A DNA stretch of 64,000 bases from Oceanobacillus sp. HTM 045 (GCA_009733745.1 WNWL01000007.1:62001-126000), one strand, 5' to 3'; positions 42,579 to 51,547 are shown, counted from the stretch's first letter. The notes: a model not told the origin generated them from the sequence alone. Numbers and translations are program-made.

Positions 42579-44156
42579 ATGCCAAGGGTAAAGATCGCCT
42601 TTCTGCTGCTGGTCCACAAGGACCCGGACAGCATTGCCGAGCAGGCCGAGGCGCTGACCGCGCATGGCGACTGCGTGGCGATCCATGTCGACAAGCGAAT
42701 GCCGGCGGCGGAGTTCGCGCGCGTGGCGGACCGGTTCCGCGGCAATCCGAACGTGACCTTCGCCGACCGGGTGAAATGCGGCTGGGGCGCCTGGTCGCTG
42801 GTGCAGGCGACGCTGAACCTCGTGGAGGCGGCGCGGAGCCGGTTCGAGAGCGTCACGCACTACTACCTGATGAGCGGCGACTGCTACCCGATCAAGTCGC
42901 GCGGGTGGTTCGAGCGCGAGCTGGAGGCGGGTGACCGGGACATCATCGAATGCGCCGACTTCTTCACCGGCGGCTGGATCAAGACCGGCCTGACGGAGGA
43001 GCGGCTGGTTTATCGCCACTGGTTCAACGAGCGGGAGCGGCCATGGCTGTTCTACCGCTCGCTGGAACTGCAGCAGAAGCTGGGGCTGAAGCGCCGCATT
43101 CCCGAGGGGCTGGAGATGCGGATCGGTTCGCAGTGGTGGTGCCTGCGCGCCGACACGATCGAGGCGGTGATGCGGCTGCTGGCGAAGCGGCGCGACATCG
43201 TCCGGTTCTTCCGCACCACCTGGATCCCCGACGAGACCTTCTTCCAGACGCTGGTGGCGCACGTGGTGCCCGGCGACCAGATCCGGCCGCACCCGCCGAC
43301 CTACCTGATCTTCTCGGACTACGGCATGCCGGTGGTGTTCCAGAACGACCACTACGACTTCCTGCGCGCCCGGAACCGGCTGTTCGCGCGGAAGCTCTCC
43401 GCCTCGGCGAAGGACCTGCGGCGGCGTCTCCTGAAGGATTTCACCGAGTGGGAAAGCGCGGTGCCGGAGGGCGGGTCGGACGGCGACCTCTACGGCTACC
43501 TCGCCAAGAGGGGGCGGCACGGCGAGCGGTACGCGCCACGCTTCTGGGAGCGCGCGATCCGAATCGACGAGGACAGGGGGATGCTGGTGATCGCCGCAAA
43601 GCTCTGGCACATGGGCAAGGCGGCGGAGGGCGCGATCAGCCGGGTTACCGGGCTGCCGCAGCTCGGCTACCTGTTCGACGAGGACACCGAGTTGGGCGTT
43701 GACCTCGGCAACCTCGACCACGGGCTGGCCAAGCGCGGGCGGCACCGGCGGGCGTTCATGAACCTTGTCTTCGACGCGATCGGCACGGAGGACGTGCTGT
43801 TCTGCGTCGATCCGGGGCGGACGGACGTGATCGACGACCTCGTCTCCACGGCGGGCAACCTGCGCATCCTGCTGATCGAGCGCCCGGTGCCGGACAGCCA
43901 CATCACCGGCCATGCGCGCCGGGCGGGGCTGATCGGCGACACCTCGGGCGACTACGAGCGCGACGAGGTGTTCAAGGCGCTCCGCTACCAGTTCGACACC
44001 GAGATCGCCACGCTGCGGAAGCGGTATCGCGGCATCCTGCACCGGAACCTGCCGGGGCGGGAGCGCGATGCAAACACGCTGGAGATCGGCCGCTTCCTGC
44101 GGGTGCCCCGCACCCCGGCGGAGGCGGTCGCGCGCGAGATCGAGAAACACGGATAG
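42579..44156 (+). CDS. Core-2/I-branching-type glycosyltransferase with C-terminal extra domain
   Basis: A 525-residue protein. Residues 1 to about 300 are a family-14-like glycosyltransferase: KIAFLLLVHKDPDSIAEQ, VAIHVDKRMP, HYYLMSGDCYPIKSRGWFER, GSQWWCLRADTIEAVM and WIPDETFFQTL are its landmarks. The last 200 residues (from about LGYLFDEDTELGVDLGNLDH) form a separate domain I cannot name with certainty, probably one of the DUF59xx domains seen in this family. It would add a branch sugar (GlcNAc- or xylose-like) to a surface glycan. Two sulfotransferase genes lie opposite. Confidence 0.85.
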   Translation: MPRVKIAFLLLVHKDPDSIAEQAEALTAHGDCVAIHVDKRMPAAEFARVADRFRGNPNVTFADRVKCGWGAWSLVQATLNLVEAARSRFESVTHYYLMSGDCYPIKSRGWFERELEAGDRDIIECADFFTGGWIKTGLTEERLVYRHWFNERERPWLFYRSLELQQKLGLKRRIPEGLEMRIGSQWWCLRADTIEAVMRLLAKRRDIVRFFRTTWIPDETFFQTLVAHVVPGDQIRPHPPTYLIFSDYGMPVVFQNDHYDFLRARNRLFARKLSASAKDLRRRLLKDFTEWESAVPEGGSDGDLYGYLAKRGRHGERYAPRFWERAIRIDEDRGMLVIAAKLWHMGKAAEGAISRVTGLPQLGYLFDEDTELGVDLGNLDHGLAKRGRHRRAFMNLVFDAIGTEDVLFCVDPGRTDVIDDLVSTAGNLRILLIERPVPDSHITGHARRAGLIGDTSGDYERDEVFKALRYQFDTEIATLRKRYRGILHRNLPGRERDANTLEIGRFLRVPRTPAEAVAREIEKHG

Positions 44157-44186
44157 CGGCGGCAACCGCCGCGAAGGAGAGACAGG

Positions 44187-44570
44187 ATGGCCTACCAGTA
44201 CGACGACCAGAACGTGTTCGCGAAGATCCTGCGGGGCGAGATCCCGAACAAGACGGTGATGGAGACCGAGCACAGCCTCGCCTTCCACGACATCGCGCCG
44301 CAGACGCCGGTGCATATCCTGATCATCCCGAAGGGGCCCTACGTCACCTTCGACCATTTCGTCGGCACCGCGAGCGAGACGGAGATCGCGGATTTCTTCC
44401 GCACCGTCGGCAAGGTGGCGGAGGAGGCGGGCGTCGCCGAGAGCGCCGGGGGCGGCGGTTACCGGACGCTGGCCAACGCCGGGCCAGACGGGAACCAGGA
44501 GGTGCCGCACTTCCACATGCACGTCTTCGGCGGGCGGACCCTCGGGCGCATGATCAGGCCGACGGAGTGA
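44187..44570 (+). CDS. HIT family nucleotide hydrolase (HINT type)
   Basis: A 127-residue cytosolic protein. It starts YDDQNVFAKILRGEIPNK, a standard HINT opening, and ends with the histidine triad motif VPHFHMHVFGGR. Such proteins hydrolyse adenosine 5'-phosphoramidates and related nucleotides. A clear AAGGAG precedes the ATG. It follows the glycosyltransferase by 30 bases and may share its transcript. Confidence 0.92.
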   Translation: MAYQYDDQNVFAKILRGEIPNKTVMETEHSLAFHDIAPQTPVHILIIPKGPYVTFDHFVGTASETEIADFFRTVGKVAEEAGVAESAGGGGYRTLANAGPDGNQEVPHFHMHVFGGRTLGRMIRPTE

Positions 44571-44947
44571 CCCGGCCGGGCATGCTCAAGGTTGAGCAGG
44601 CAGCAACTGACTGATTTCAATAGGAAAAAGTATTAACGCGATGCAGAGCAAGTGCTTCGGCGCTGGCTTCGCAGGGCTTTGCCTGCGCCGCGTTGCGTCG
44701 ACCTGCCCCGCGCGATCCGTCGGCCGGGTTGTCTCCAGCCCGCCTCCGGCGCTGCCTGAATCCGGGCAGAAGAGGCCGGTTAACCGGGGCACACGCCAGC
44801 GGCACTCTCCGCCAGGCTGACAAGCATTTTCGGCGCAACCTGTTGACGGTGAGTCTTTCGAGTCACCGACATGTTGTGAAATTGTTACACATGAAACAGG
44901 TTAATCGCCCACGGGGCGCGCGATGTGCCGCCAGGGCGACACCTGCG
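44571..44947. other. 377-base gene-free region between hint and the PfkB gene
   Basis: Convergent genes flank this unusually long spacer. It begins with an AT-rich patch (44610-44640) and contains a hairpin at 44847-44868 (arms CGGTGAGTC and GAGTCACCG, one mismatch, TTTC loop) right after TTGACG, and a partial palindrome CATGT...ACATG at about 44870-44893. No tRNA or conserved protein frame is visible. A small RNA is possible but unproven. Confidence 0.4.
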
Positions 44948-45943
44948 TCAGACGAGCCCCTTTTCCGCGAACAGCTCCGCGAGCTTGCGCTGCGGGCGCG
45001 CGCCGACATGGGCAATGATCTCGCCTGCCGCGGCGCAGCCCATCCGGGCGGCGATGGTCTCGTCGCGCCCGGTCACCATCCCGAACAGGAAACCGGCGGC
45101 GAAGAGGTCTCCGGCCCCGGTGGTGTCGACCGGCTTCTGCGGCTCGGTCGGCACCTCGAACCGGTTGCCGTTGCTGGTGACGAGCGCGCCCTTCTCGCTC
45201 CGCGTGATGGCGGCGCACTCGACGATCTCCGACGCGGCGGCGACGGCGGTTTCGAGGTCGTCGGTCCGGAACAGCGACAGGATCTCGTCCTCGTTGGCGA
45301 AGAGCAGGTCGACCCGGCTGCTGATCAGCTCGATGAAGTCCTCGCGGTGCCGATCGACGCAGAACGGGTCGGAGACGGTCAGCGCGACCTTGCCGCCGCC
45401 CGCCCGCGTCGCGCCGATGGCGCGCCGGAAGGCTTCCTTGGCGTCGGCATTGTCGAACAGGTAGCCCTCAAGGTAGAGCCAGTCCGCCCGGTGCATCAGC
45501 GCCTCGTCCACGTCGTCGGGCGTGATCTGGCCGGCGATGCCGAGATAGGTGTTCATCGACCGCTGCCCGTCCGGCGAGACGAGGATGAAGCTGCGCGCGG
45601 TTTCCAGCTCCGCGTCCTCCGGCGCGATCGGGCCGTCGTAGACCGCCCCCTGCGCGCGGATGTCATGCGCGAAGATCGTGCCGAGCTGGTCGTCGCGCAC
45701 CTTGCCGAGATAGCCGGTCCGCGCGCCGAGCGCGGCAAGCCCGGCGACCGTGTTGGCGGCGGACCCGCCGGAGATTTCCGTCGAGGGGCCCATGTTGCGG
45801 TAGATCTCGTCCGCCCGCGCGGTGTCGATCAGCTGCATGATACCCTTCTGGATGCCCATCTCGTCGAGGAAGGCGTCATCGACGGAGGCCAGGACATCGA
45901 CGATGGCATTGCCCATCGCCACAACATCGAGTCGCTCGGTCAT
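44948..45943 (-). CDS. PfkB family carbohydrate/adenosine kinase
   Basis: A 331-residue kinase of the ribokinase family. The N-terminus DVVAMGNAIVDVLASVDDAF, the substrate motif EISGGSAANTVAGLAALGAR, and the C-terminal catalytic motif PVDTTGAGDLFAAGFLFGM (anion hole and catalytic Asp) are complete. The opening and the STEISGGSAANT wording are like bacterial adenosine kinases, so nucleoside phosphorylation is the best guess. GAGGAG precedes ATG 45943, which overlaps the nth stop (ATGA). Confidence 0.88.
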   Translation of the reverse strand: MTERLDVVAMGNAIVDVLASVDDAFLDEMGIQKGIMQLIDTARADEIYRNMGPSTEISGGSAANTVAGLAALGARTGYLGKVRDDQLGTIFAHDIRAQGAVYDGPIAPEDAELETARSFILVSPDGQRSMNTYLGIAGQITPDDVDEALMHRADWLYLEGYLFDNADAKEAFRRAIGATRAGGGKVALTVSDPFCVDRHREDFIELISSRVDLLFANEDEILSLFRTDDLETAVAAASEIVECAAITRSEKGALVTSNGNRFEVPTEPQKPVDTTGAGDLFAAGFLFGMVTGRDETIAARMGCAAAGEIIAHVGARPQRKLAELFAEKGLV

Positions 45944-46584
45944 ACGGTTTTCTCCTCGTACTGACACAGATCTGAGATGAGGCAGTCTACGCAACGCGGC
46001 TTGCGCGCGGTGCAGATGTAGCGGCCGTGCAGGATCAGCCAATGATGGGCGTGAAGGGCGAACTCGACCGGGACATTGTCCTCGATGGCCCGTTCGACCG
46101 CTACGACGTCCTTGCCCGGTGCGATACCGGTGCGGTTGCCGACACGGAAGATGTGCGTGTCCACCGCCTGCGCGGGATAGCGCCACCACATGTTCAGGAC
46201 CACGTTGGCGGTCTTGCGCCCCACACCCGGCAGCGAGGACAGGGCGGCGCGCGATGAAGGCACCTCGCCGCCGAACTCCTCGATCAGGATGCGGCTGAGC
46301 TTCATCACGTTCTTCGCCTTGTTGCGGAAGAGGCCGATGGTGCGGATGTGCTCGATCAGCGCCTCCTCGCCCAGCGCCAGCATCTTCTCCGGCGTGTCGG
46401 CGATCCTGAACAGCTCGCGCGTGGCCCGGTTCACGCCCTTGTCGGTCGCCTGCGCCGACAGCGCGACGGCGACGAGCAGGGTGTAGGCGTTCACATGTTC
46501 GAGCTCGCCCTTGGGCTCGGGGCTTTCGCCGCGGAACCGCGTGAAGACCTCGCGGACGGTGAGATAATCGAGCTGTCGCGTCAT
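45940..46584 (-). CDS. nth: Endonuclease III
   Basis: A 214-residue base-excision repair glycosylase/lyase for oxidised pyrimidines. The helix-hairpin-helix is LSSLPGVGRKTANVVLNMWW with the catalytic lysine, the catalytic aspartate lies in AVDTHIFRVGNRTG, and the [4Fe-4S] cluster is C191-x6-C198-x2-C201-x5-C207 at the C-terminus. ATG 46584 gives the usual length; the frame is open further upstream but without family similarity. It is coupled to the PfkB gene. Confidence 0.95.
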   Translation of the reverse strand: MTRQLDYLTVREVFTRFRGESPEPKGELEHVNAYTLLVAVALSAQATDKGVNRATRELFRIADTPEKMLALGEEALIEHIRTIGLFRNKAKNVMKLSRILIEEFGGEVPSSRAALSSLPGVGRKTANVVLNMWWRYPAQAVDTHIFRVGNRTGIAPGKDVVAVERAIEDNVPVEFALHAHHWLILHGRYICTARKPRCVDCLISDLCQYEEKTV

Positions 46585-46643
46585 GGCGCGGAAAGTGGCC
46601 GGGGCGCGCGCGCATGGCAAGCGGTTTGTGCAGCGCGGCATCG

Positions 46644-46668
46644 GGACGGGGCCGCGCCGGCCCCGTCC
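46644..46668 (-). terminator. Terminator hairpin after the glutathione transferase gene
   Basis: GGACGGGGCC (46644-46653) and GGCCCCGTCC (46659-46668) form a perfect 10-bp stem with a 5-nt loop, placed between the stop of the transferase gene (46701) and the start of nth (46584), both on the minus strand. Confidence 0.6.
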
Positions 46669-46700
46669 GCTTCCGCAGAGCGGCAGGAGAGATCGGGCAC

Positions 46701-47399
46701 TCAGCCCGGAACCGCGAGACCGCGCTGCGATGCCGGCCGGGCCAGGGCCCGCTCCAGCCAAGCGCCGACCTTCGGGAAGTCGGCAAGGCCCAGCACCTCG
46801 CCGCCCTCGTAGAAGCGCTCCAGCGTCCAGACCCAGGGGAAGGTGGCGATGTCGGCGATGGTGTAATCGTCGCTCATGATCCAGTTGCGGCCGTCGAGCC
46901 GGCCTTCCAGCACGCCGAGCAGGCGACGGGTCTCGTTAGCGTAGCGCTCCTTCGGGTAGGGGTCGGAGATCTTGTCGGCGGCGAACTTGTGGAAGTGGCC
47001 GAACTGGCCGAACATCGGCCCGACGCCGCCCATCTGCCACATCAGCCACTGCATGGTCTCGTAGCGCCGCGCGGGATCCTCCGGCATCAGCCTGCCGGTC
47101 TTCTCGGCGAGGTAGAACAGGATCGCCCCGGTTTCCCAGAGCGGCAGCGGCCTGCCGCCCGGCCCGTCTGGGTCGATGATCGCGGGGATCTTGTTGTTGG
47201 GGTTGAGCGAGAGGAACTCGGGCGTGAACTGGTCGTCGGTCGCGAAGGAGACCTTGTGCGCCTCGTAGGGCAGTTCCAGTTCCTCCAGCGCGACCGACAC
47301 CTTGATGCCGTTGGGCGTGCCGAGCGTGTAGAGTTGCAGTTTGGACGGGTCCTGCGCCGGCCAGCGGCGCATGATGGGGAATTCGGCCTGGTCGAACAT
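46701..47399 (-). CDS. Glutathione S-transferase family protein (YghU/Ure2-like)
   Basis: A 232-residue protein. The thioredoxin-fold half has LQLYTLGTPNGIKVSVALEE, ELPYEAHKVSF and LNPNNKIPAIIDPDGPGG, the N-terminal pattern of the nu-class/YghU group, followed by the glutathione-binding LWETGAILFYLAEKTGRL; the helical half has WIMSDDYTIADIATFPWV. It would use glutathione or its disulfide for detoxification or peroxide removal. An operator-like palindrome lies 38 bases upstream of the start, so expression is probably inducible. Confidence 0.9.
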   Translation of the reverse strand: MFDQAEFPIMRRWPAQDPSKLQLYTLGTPNGIKVSVALEELELPYEAHKVSFATDDQFTPEFLSLNPNNKIPAIIDPDGPGGRPLPLWETGAILFYLAEKTGRLMPEDPARRYETMQWLMWQMGGVGPMFGQFGHFHKFAADKISDPYPKERYANETRRLLGVLEGRLDGRNWIMSDDYTIADIATFPWVWTLERFYEGGEVLGLADFPKVGAWLERALARPASQRGLAVPG

Positions 47400-47436
47400 G
47401 GGTGCGCTCCGGGGAAGGGTTTCACAGGTCTGGCGA

Positions 47437-47456
47437 GGTAAACTGACCAGTTTACC
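47437..47456. promoter_or_regulatory. Perfect 20-bp operator-like palindrome upstream of gst
   Basis: GGTAAACTG (47437-47445) and CAGTTTACC (47448-47456) are perfect complements around a 2-bp centre. It lies 38 bases upstream of the ATG of the minus-strand glutathione transferase gene, where a promoter would be. Shape and length fit a TetR- or LacI-class repressor site; no such regulator is encoded in the window. Confidence 0.6.
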
Positions 47457-47468
47457 CGGCAAAGAGGT

Positions 47469-47498
47469 AGGCCGGCTGCGCGGAAACGCAACCGGCCT
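47469..47498 (-). terminator. Terminator hairpin after the secreted protein gene
   Basis: AGGCCGG (47469-47475) and CCGGCCT (47492-47498) enclose an inner TGCG/CGCA stem and a 6-nt loop. It lies 57 bases past the stop of the minus-strand gene at 47555 and just before the gst operator. Confidence 0.55.
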
Positions 47499-47554
47499 GA
47501 CCGTGGAAACTGATCGTTGCCGGTCCGGAGACGGCCGGGCCGCGGCCCGTCGCG

Positions 47555-48007
47555 TCAGCCCTGGCGGCGGCAGGCGGAGGCCATGAAGAGGCCCGGCTGC
47601 AGTTCCGCGGCGGTATCCAGCGAGTCCGGCCCGGTGATGTCGGAGCCGAACTGGAACGCGGTCGGGCCGAGGCCGAGACCGTCCTGCAGGAGGCGCTGGC
47701 CGGTGACGAGGAGGGTCCGCGACCCTGCCGGGATCTGCCACTGGCCCTGGAAGGTGAACGGGAACTGCCCGGTAGAGCCCATCTCGGTGCCCTGCCCCGA
47801 GGCCGTGCCGTTGGCGTTCACGGTCATGTTGAAGACCCATGCGACGGCGGTCGGCGCCTGGCCGGACTTGGTGCTGCGGGTGCCCCACTCGCAATACCAC
47901 TGGCCGACCGCGTTGAACGTGGCGGTGCCGGACTGGGCGGAGGCCGTGGCCGTGTGGAGGCCGAGCGCCGAGACGATCGCGGCGACGTAGAGGACAATTC
48001 TGCGCAT
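47555..48007 (-). CDS. Exported protein of unknown function
   Basis: A 150-residue protein with a cleavable signal (MRRIVLYVAAIVSALGLHTA, cut near TASAQ). The mature part has a conserved-looking pattern QWYCEWGTRSTKSG, ANGTASGQGTEMGSTGQFPF and GQWQIPAGSRTLLVTGQRLL, ending in FMASACRRQG; two cysteines could form a disulfide. It is glycine- and glutamine-rich and probably an all-beta periplasmic protein. Family and function are not recognised. ATG 48007 fits GGAG about ten bases upstream. Confidence 0.65.
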   Translation of the reverse strand: MRRIVLYVAAIVSALGLHTATASAQSGTATFNAVGQWYCEWGTRSTKSGQAPTAVAWVFNMTVNANGTASGQGTEMGSTGQFPFTFQGQWQIPAGSRTLLVTGQRLLQDGLGLGPTAFQFGSDITGPDSLDTAAELQPGLFMASACRRQG

Positions 48008-48099
48008 TGAAAGTGCTCCCTTCACCAATGCTACCCCGGCCGCAATGATACCAGAATGCGACCGGGGCGTTTAGTGAGGGACCGCACACGCGCGGCAGG

Positions 48100-49281
48100 T
48101 CAGATGCAGACCACCGCGAGCGGCGGGAAGCCGTTGAAGCCAACCGAGGAATAGCTCGACGTGTAGGCCCCGCAGGAGAGGATCCGCACCCGGTCTCCCG
48201 CCTGGAGCGCCATCGGAAGCTGCATCGGACGCTTCTCGTAGAGCACGTCTGCCGAATCGCAGGACGGGCCGGCGAGGATGCACGGCCCCATCGGGCCGCC
48301 ATCCGCCGTGGTCTCGAACTGGTAGCGGATCGCCTCTTCCATCGTCTCGGCGAGGCCGGAGAACTTGCCGATGTCGAGATAGACCCAGCGGGCGATGTCG
48401 TCGGATCGCTTCTTCGAGACCAGCAGGACCTCGGCCGAGATCACCCCGGCGGAAGCGACCATGCCGCGGCCGGGCTCGGCCATCAGGTAGGGCACCCCGC
48501 CGAAGCGCGCGCGCACCATGCCGAGAAGTTCGCGGCCGTAGTCCTCCGCGCCCTGCACCTCGTCGCCGTAGAAGGCCGGGAAGCCGCCGCCGAGGTTCAG
48601 CACCTCCAGCGGCCAGCCCGCGGCGAGGCCTGCGTGCCAGACGGAGGCGGCCATGTCGAGCGCCGGCGCCCACATCGCGGCGCGGCGGGTCTGGCTGCCG
48701 ACGTGGAAGGAGATGCCCGCCGGAACGAGGCCGAGCGAGGCGGCGACGCCCATGAGGCGCAGCGCCTCGTCCGGCGCAGTGCCGAACTTGCGGCTGAGCG
48801 GCCAGTCGGCCTCGGTCTCCTCGACCAGCAGGCGGATCATCACCCGCGCGCCGGGCGCGTTCGAGGCGACCTTGACCAGCTCCTCGTCGGCATCCGCCGC
48901 GAACAGGTCGATCCCCTGCGCATGGGCGAAGGCGATGTCGCCGGGCTTCTTCACGGTATTGCCAAAGGAAATGTGCTCGGGCCGCGCGCCTTCGCGCAGG
49001 CAGAGGCCGATCTCGCCGCGGCTTGCAGCGTCGAACCGGGCACCCTCGCGCACGAGGCGGGCGATGACCTCGGGCTCGGGATTGGCCTTCACGGCATAGT
49101 GCAGGTGCACGCCCTCGAGACCCGCGGACAGCGCGCGGAAATTCGCGGCCACGGTATCGAGGTCGACCACGAGCGTCGGGCGGTCGAACTCGGCCTCCGC
49201 GAGGTAGGCGTCGATTCGTCGGGGCGCTTCGGAGTGCGGAAAGGACGCGCTACGCGCGCCCTCCAAAGCAGTGGCAAGCAT
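48100..49281 (-). CDS. Ornithine/lysine decarboxylase, PLP fold type III
   Basis: A 393-residue PLP enzyme. The cofactor lysine is in LHYAVKANPEPEVI, the phosphate- and substrate-side motifs are GISFHVGSQTRRA, LNLGGGFPAFYGDEV and AEPGRGMVASAGVI, and the other subunit supplies GPSCDSADVLYEK with the catalytic cysteine. The closing CGAYTSSYSSVGFNGFPPL is typical of ornithine decarboxylases and bacterial lysine/ornithine decarboxylases. It makes putrescine or cadaverine for polyamines. ATG 49281 follows GGAG by seven bases. It diverges from the Ada-like gene. Confidence 0.9.
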   Translation of the reverse strand: MLATALEGARSASFPHSEAPRRIDAYLAEAEFDRPTLVVDLDTVAANFRALSAGLEGVHLHYAVKANPEPEVIARLVREGARFDAASRGEIGLCLREGARPEHISFGNTVKKPGDIAFAHAQGIDLFAADADEELVKVASNAPGARVMIRLLVEETEADWPLSRKFGTAPDEALRLMGVAASLGLVPAGISFHVGSQTRRAAMWAPALDMAASVWHAGLAAGWPLEVLNLGGGFPAFYGDEVQGAEDYGRELLGMVRARFGGVPYLMAEPGRGMVASAGVISAEVLLVSKKRSDDIARWVYLDIGKFSGLAETMEEAIRYQFETTADGGPMGPCILAGPSCDSADVLYEKRPMQLPMALQAGDRVRILSCGAYTSSYSSVGFNGFPPLAVVCI

Positions 49282-49570
49282 CGTCGTTCTCCAACCAATC
49301 CCGGATTTTCGCCCGGACGGACCAGATAGAGACGCGATCCGTCGCTGCATAAACGCAGGGCGCGAAAGCCCCGGCCAGAGGTGCGTGCGTTGGCGTCAGG
49401 ACGCGGGATATGCGCGCGTGCGTGGCGAAATGCAAGGGGAAATCCTGCAACACTTGCAGCGATCTTCCAGACTGTTTCGGGGTGCGGATTCAGGCGTCCG
49501 GCGCGCAAGAACCGGGTGGGCTGCGCCTTCCGCCGGGAGTAGATTCCGAGGTGTCACAAGGAGAGCGTCC

Positions 49571-50416
49571 ATGAACATCGCCGCCCGCGAACCCGACCCG
49601 TTCCACTACGACCTGATGGCGGCCGCCCTGCGCTATATCGAAGACCGGGCGGGAGATCATCCCTCGCTCGACGATGTCGCCGCCGCGATCGGCATGAGCC
49701 CCGCGCACTTCCAGCGCGTGTTCAGCGCATGGGTCGGGGTGAGCCCGAAGCGGTATCTCCAGTACCTGACCCTCGACCATGCGCGGCGTCTGCTGGCGGA
49801 ACGGTTCACCGTGCTCGACGCGACCTACGAGACCGGCCTCACCTCACCCGGACGGCTGCACGACCTGTTCGTCCGCTGGGAGGCGATGACGCCGGGCGAG
49901 TACGCGCGGCGCGGCGAGGGGCTGGTGATCCGCTGGGGCTGGTTTGACAGCCCGTTCGGACCGGCGCTCGCGATGGGAACCGAGCGCGGCCTCTGCGGGC
50001 TCGCCTTCTCCGCCGAGTGCGGCGCGGAGGCAGCTATGGAGGACATGCGCGGACGCTGGCCGGAAGCCGACTTCACGGAGGACCCGGCGGCGTTGGCGGA
50101 CTGGGTCTCGGCCGCCTTCGCGCTCCGCGGCGAGGTCGCGCTCGCGCCGATCGGCGCGCCGTTCCAGATCAAGGTCTGGGAGGCGCTGCTGGCAATCCCC
50201 TCGGGCCATGTGACCACCTATTCGGAGATCGCCAAGCGGATCGGCCGGCCCCGCGCGGTGCGCGCGGTGGGTACGGCGGTGGGCCGCAACCCGGTCTCAT
50301 GGCTGATCCCCTGCCACCGTGCCCTTCGCCGAGACGGCAAGCTCGGCGGCTATCACTGGGGCCTGCCGCTCAAGCGCGCAATGCTGGCCTGGGAGTCCGC
50401 GCGCCGGGACGCCTGA
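49571..50416 (+). CDS. Ada-like methylated-DNA-protein cysteine methyltransferase with AraC domain
   Basis: A 281-residue two-domain protein. Residues 15-105 are an AraC-type helix-turn-helix (LDDVAAAIGMSPAHFQRVFS), and the rest is an O6-alkylguanine DNA methyltransferase with the acceptor cysteine C248 in SWLIPCHRALRRDGKLGGYH. The N-terminal zinc/phosphotriester domain of classical Ada is absent. It repairs O6-methylguanine and may regulate alkylation-response genes. It stands alone behind a 290-base divergent spacer. Confidence 0.92.
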   Translation: MNIAAREPDPFHYDLMAAALRYIEDRAGDHPSLDDVAAAIGMSPAHFQRVFSAWVGVSPKRYLQYLTLDHARRLLAERFTVLDATYETGLTSPGRLHDLFVRWEAMTPGEYARRGEGLVIRWGWFDSPFGPALAMGTERGLCGLAFSAECGAEAAMEDMRGRWPEADFTEDPAALADWVSAAFALRGEVALAPIGAPFQIKVWEALLAIPSGHVTTYSEIAKRIGRPRAVRAVGTAVGRNPVSWLIPCHRALRRDGKLGGYHWGLPLKRAMLAWESARRDA

Positions 50417-50655
50417 TCCCGCTGCCGCTTATCCGTGCCACCCTCCGTCGGGCAAGGCCCGAATGTTCAATGTCGCCACGGAGTTGAACCAGCCGGTTGC
50501 ATGGCCATCCGCGCTGGGGCAAGGTTGCGCCGTGGGGCAGAGTTCGGGGTTGCCGGCAGGTCCGGAAACGCCATGTCGAGTGGTGGTGCCCGTCGGGGCA
50601 TCTGGTACTGTGCGTCCGGGAGCTCGTCCCGAGGGAGCAATCAGAATGAGACATC

Positions 50656-51429
50656 GTGGCTGACGGCGGGGTCATCGACCGGCGCCCCGCGGCGGAGGGA
50701 CCTTCCGTCGCGCTTTCGCGCCCACTCTACCCGCTCGCGCTGGCGGTGCTGCGGCTGAACGCGGCCCCGGCGGCGCTGATCCTCGCGATCCTGCTCCTGC
50801 TCAACATCGCGCAGAGCTTCACCGGCCCGACCATCGCACATGCGCCCTTGCGGCTCGCCTGCATCGTCATGGCGGCCCACGCTGCCTACCGGGTCCTGCT
50901 GACCGGGGGCGAGGTGTACGGCTGCCGGGCGCTGACCGCGCCCGGCGGGCGGGCGCCGCTGCGCTTCCTCGGCACGATGGTGCTGATCTTCTTGCCGATC
51001 GTACTGCTCGGCGCCGTCTGGACCACGCCGGGCGGGCCGGAGATGATCGGCGGGCTCTATTTCATCGCCGCCATCTTCGTGATGGTGGTGGCCTACGGCG
51101 TACTCTTGGTGCTGATGGGCACCGCCCTGCCCGAACTGGCCGATACCGGCCACGCCGACCCGAAGGCATCGCTGAAGCGGGGCCTCGCCAACTACCGCCG
51201 GATCGCATGGGGTATCCTGCTGGGGCCGGGCCTGTTCGGAATGCTGCACGGCGCGGTGCTTGTGGTCGCGGGCCTCCTGGGCCTGCCGCAGGGGGCCTAC
51301 AACCCCGAGACCGGGGTCTTCTCGCCCGGCGCGCTCGCGGTGCTGGCGATCCTGACCCTCGGCAATCTCTACTCCGTGACCCTCGCGGCCGTGGTGCTCA
51401 CCCGTGCCTACCGGTCCGACACCGCTTGA
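50656..51429 (+). CDS. Integral membrane protein of unknown function
   Basis: A 257-residue protein with about five to six hydrophobic segments (for example LALAVLRLNAAPAALILAIL, LRFLGTMVLIFLPIVLLGAV, MVVAYGVLLVLMGTALPELA) and a cytosolic loop DPKASLKRGLANYRRI. No family is recognised. The start is GTG at 50656 with only a weak ribosome site, so it is tentative. The 239-base spacer before it holds nothing I can identify. A second membrane protein gene follows in the same direction. Confidence 0.6.
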   Translation: MADGGVIDRRPAAEGPSVALSRPLYPLALAVLRLNAAPAALILAILLLLNIAQSFTGPTIAHAPLRLACIVMAAHAAYRVLLTGGEVYGCRALTAPGGRAPLRFLGTMVLIFLPIVLLGAVWTTPGGPEMIGGLYFIAAIFVMVVAYGVLLVLMGTALPELADTGHADPKASLKRGLANYRRIAWGILLGPGLFGMLHGAVLVVAGLLGLPQGAYNPETGVFSPGALAVLAILTLGNLYSVTLAAVVLTRAYRSDTA

Positions 51430-51547
51430 GGGGAATGGCCTGAACCGAAAGGCCTGAACGGGGCGTTCTGACCGTCACGATTGCCAGATCGCGCCCGTTG
51501 GGGCAGACTCGCGGAAAAGCAGGCGGGTCGAGAGCAGAGCGCAACTG

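Noticed and set aside
44586-44838. Small minus-strand frames in the spacer after the HIT gene
   Set aside because: No ribosome site, atypical composition and no signal or domain pattern; I left the region as non-coding.
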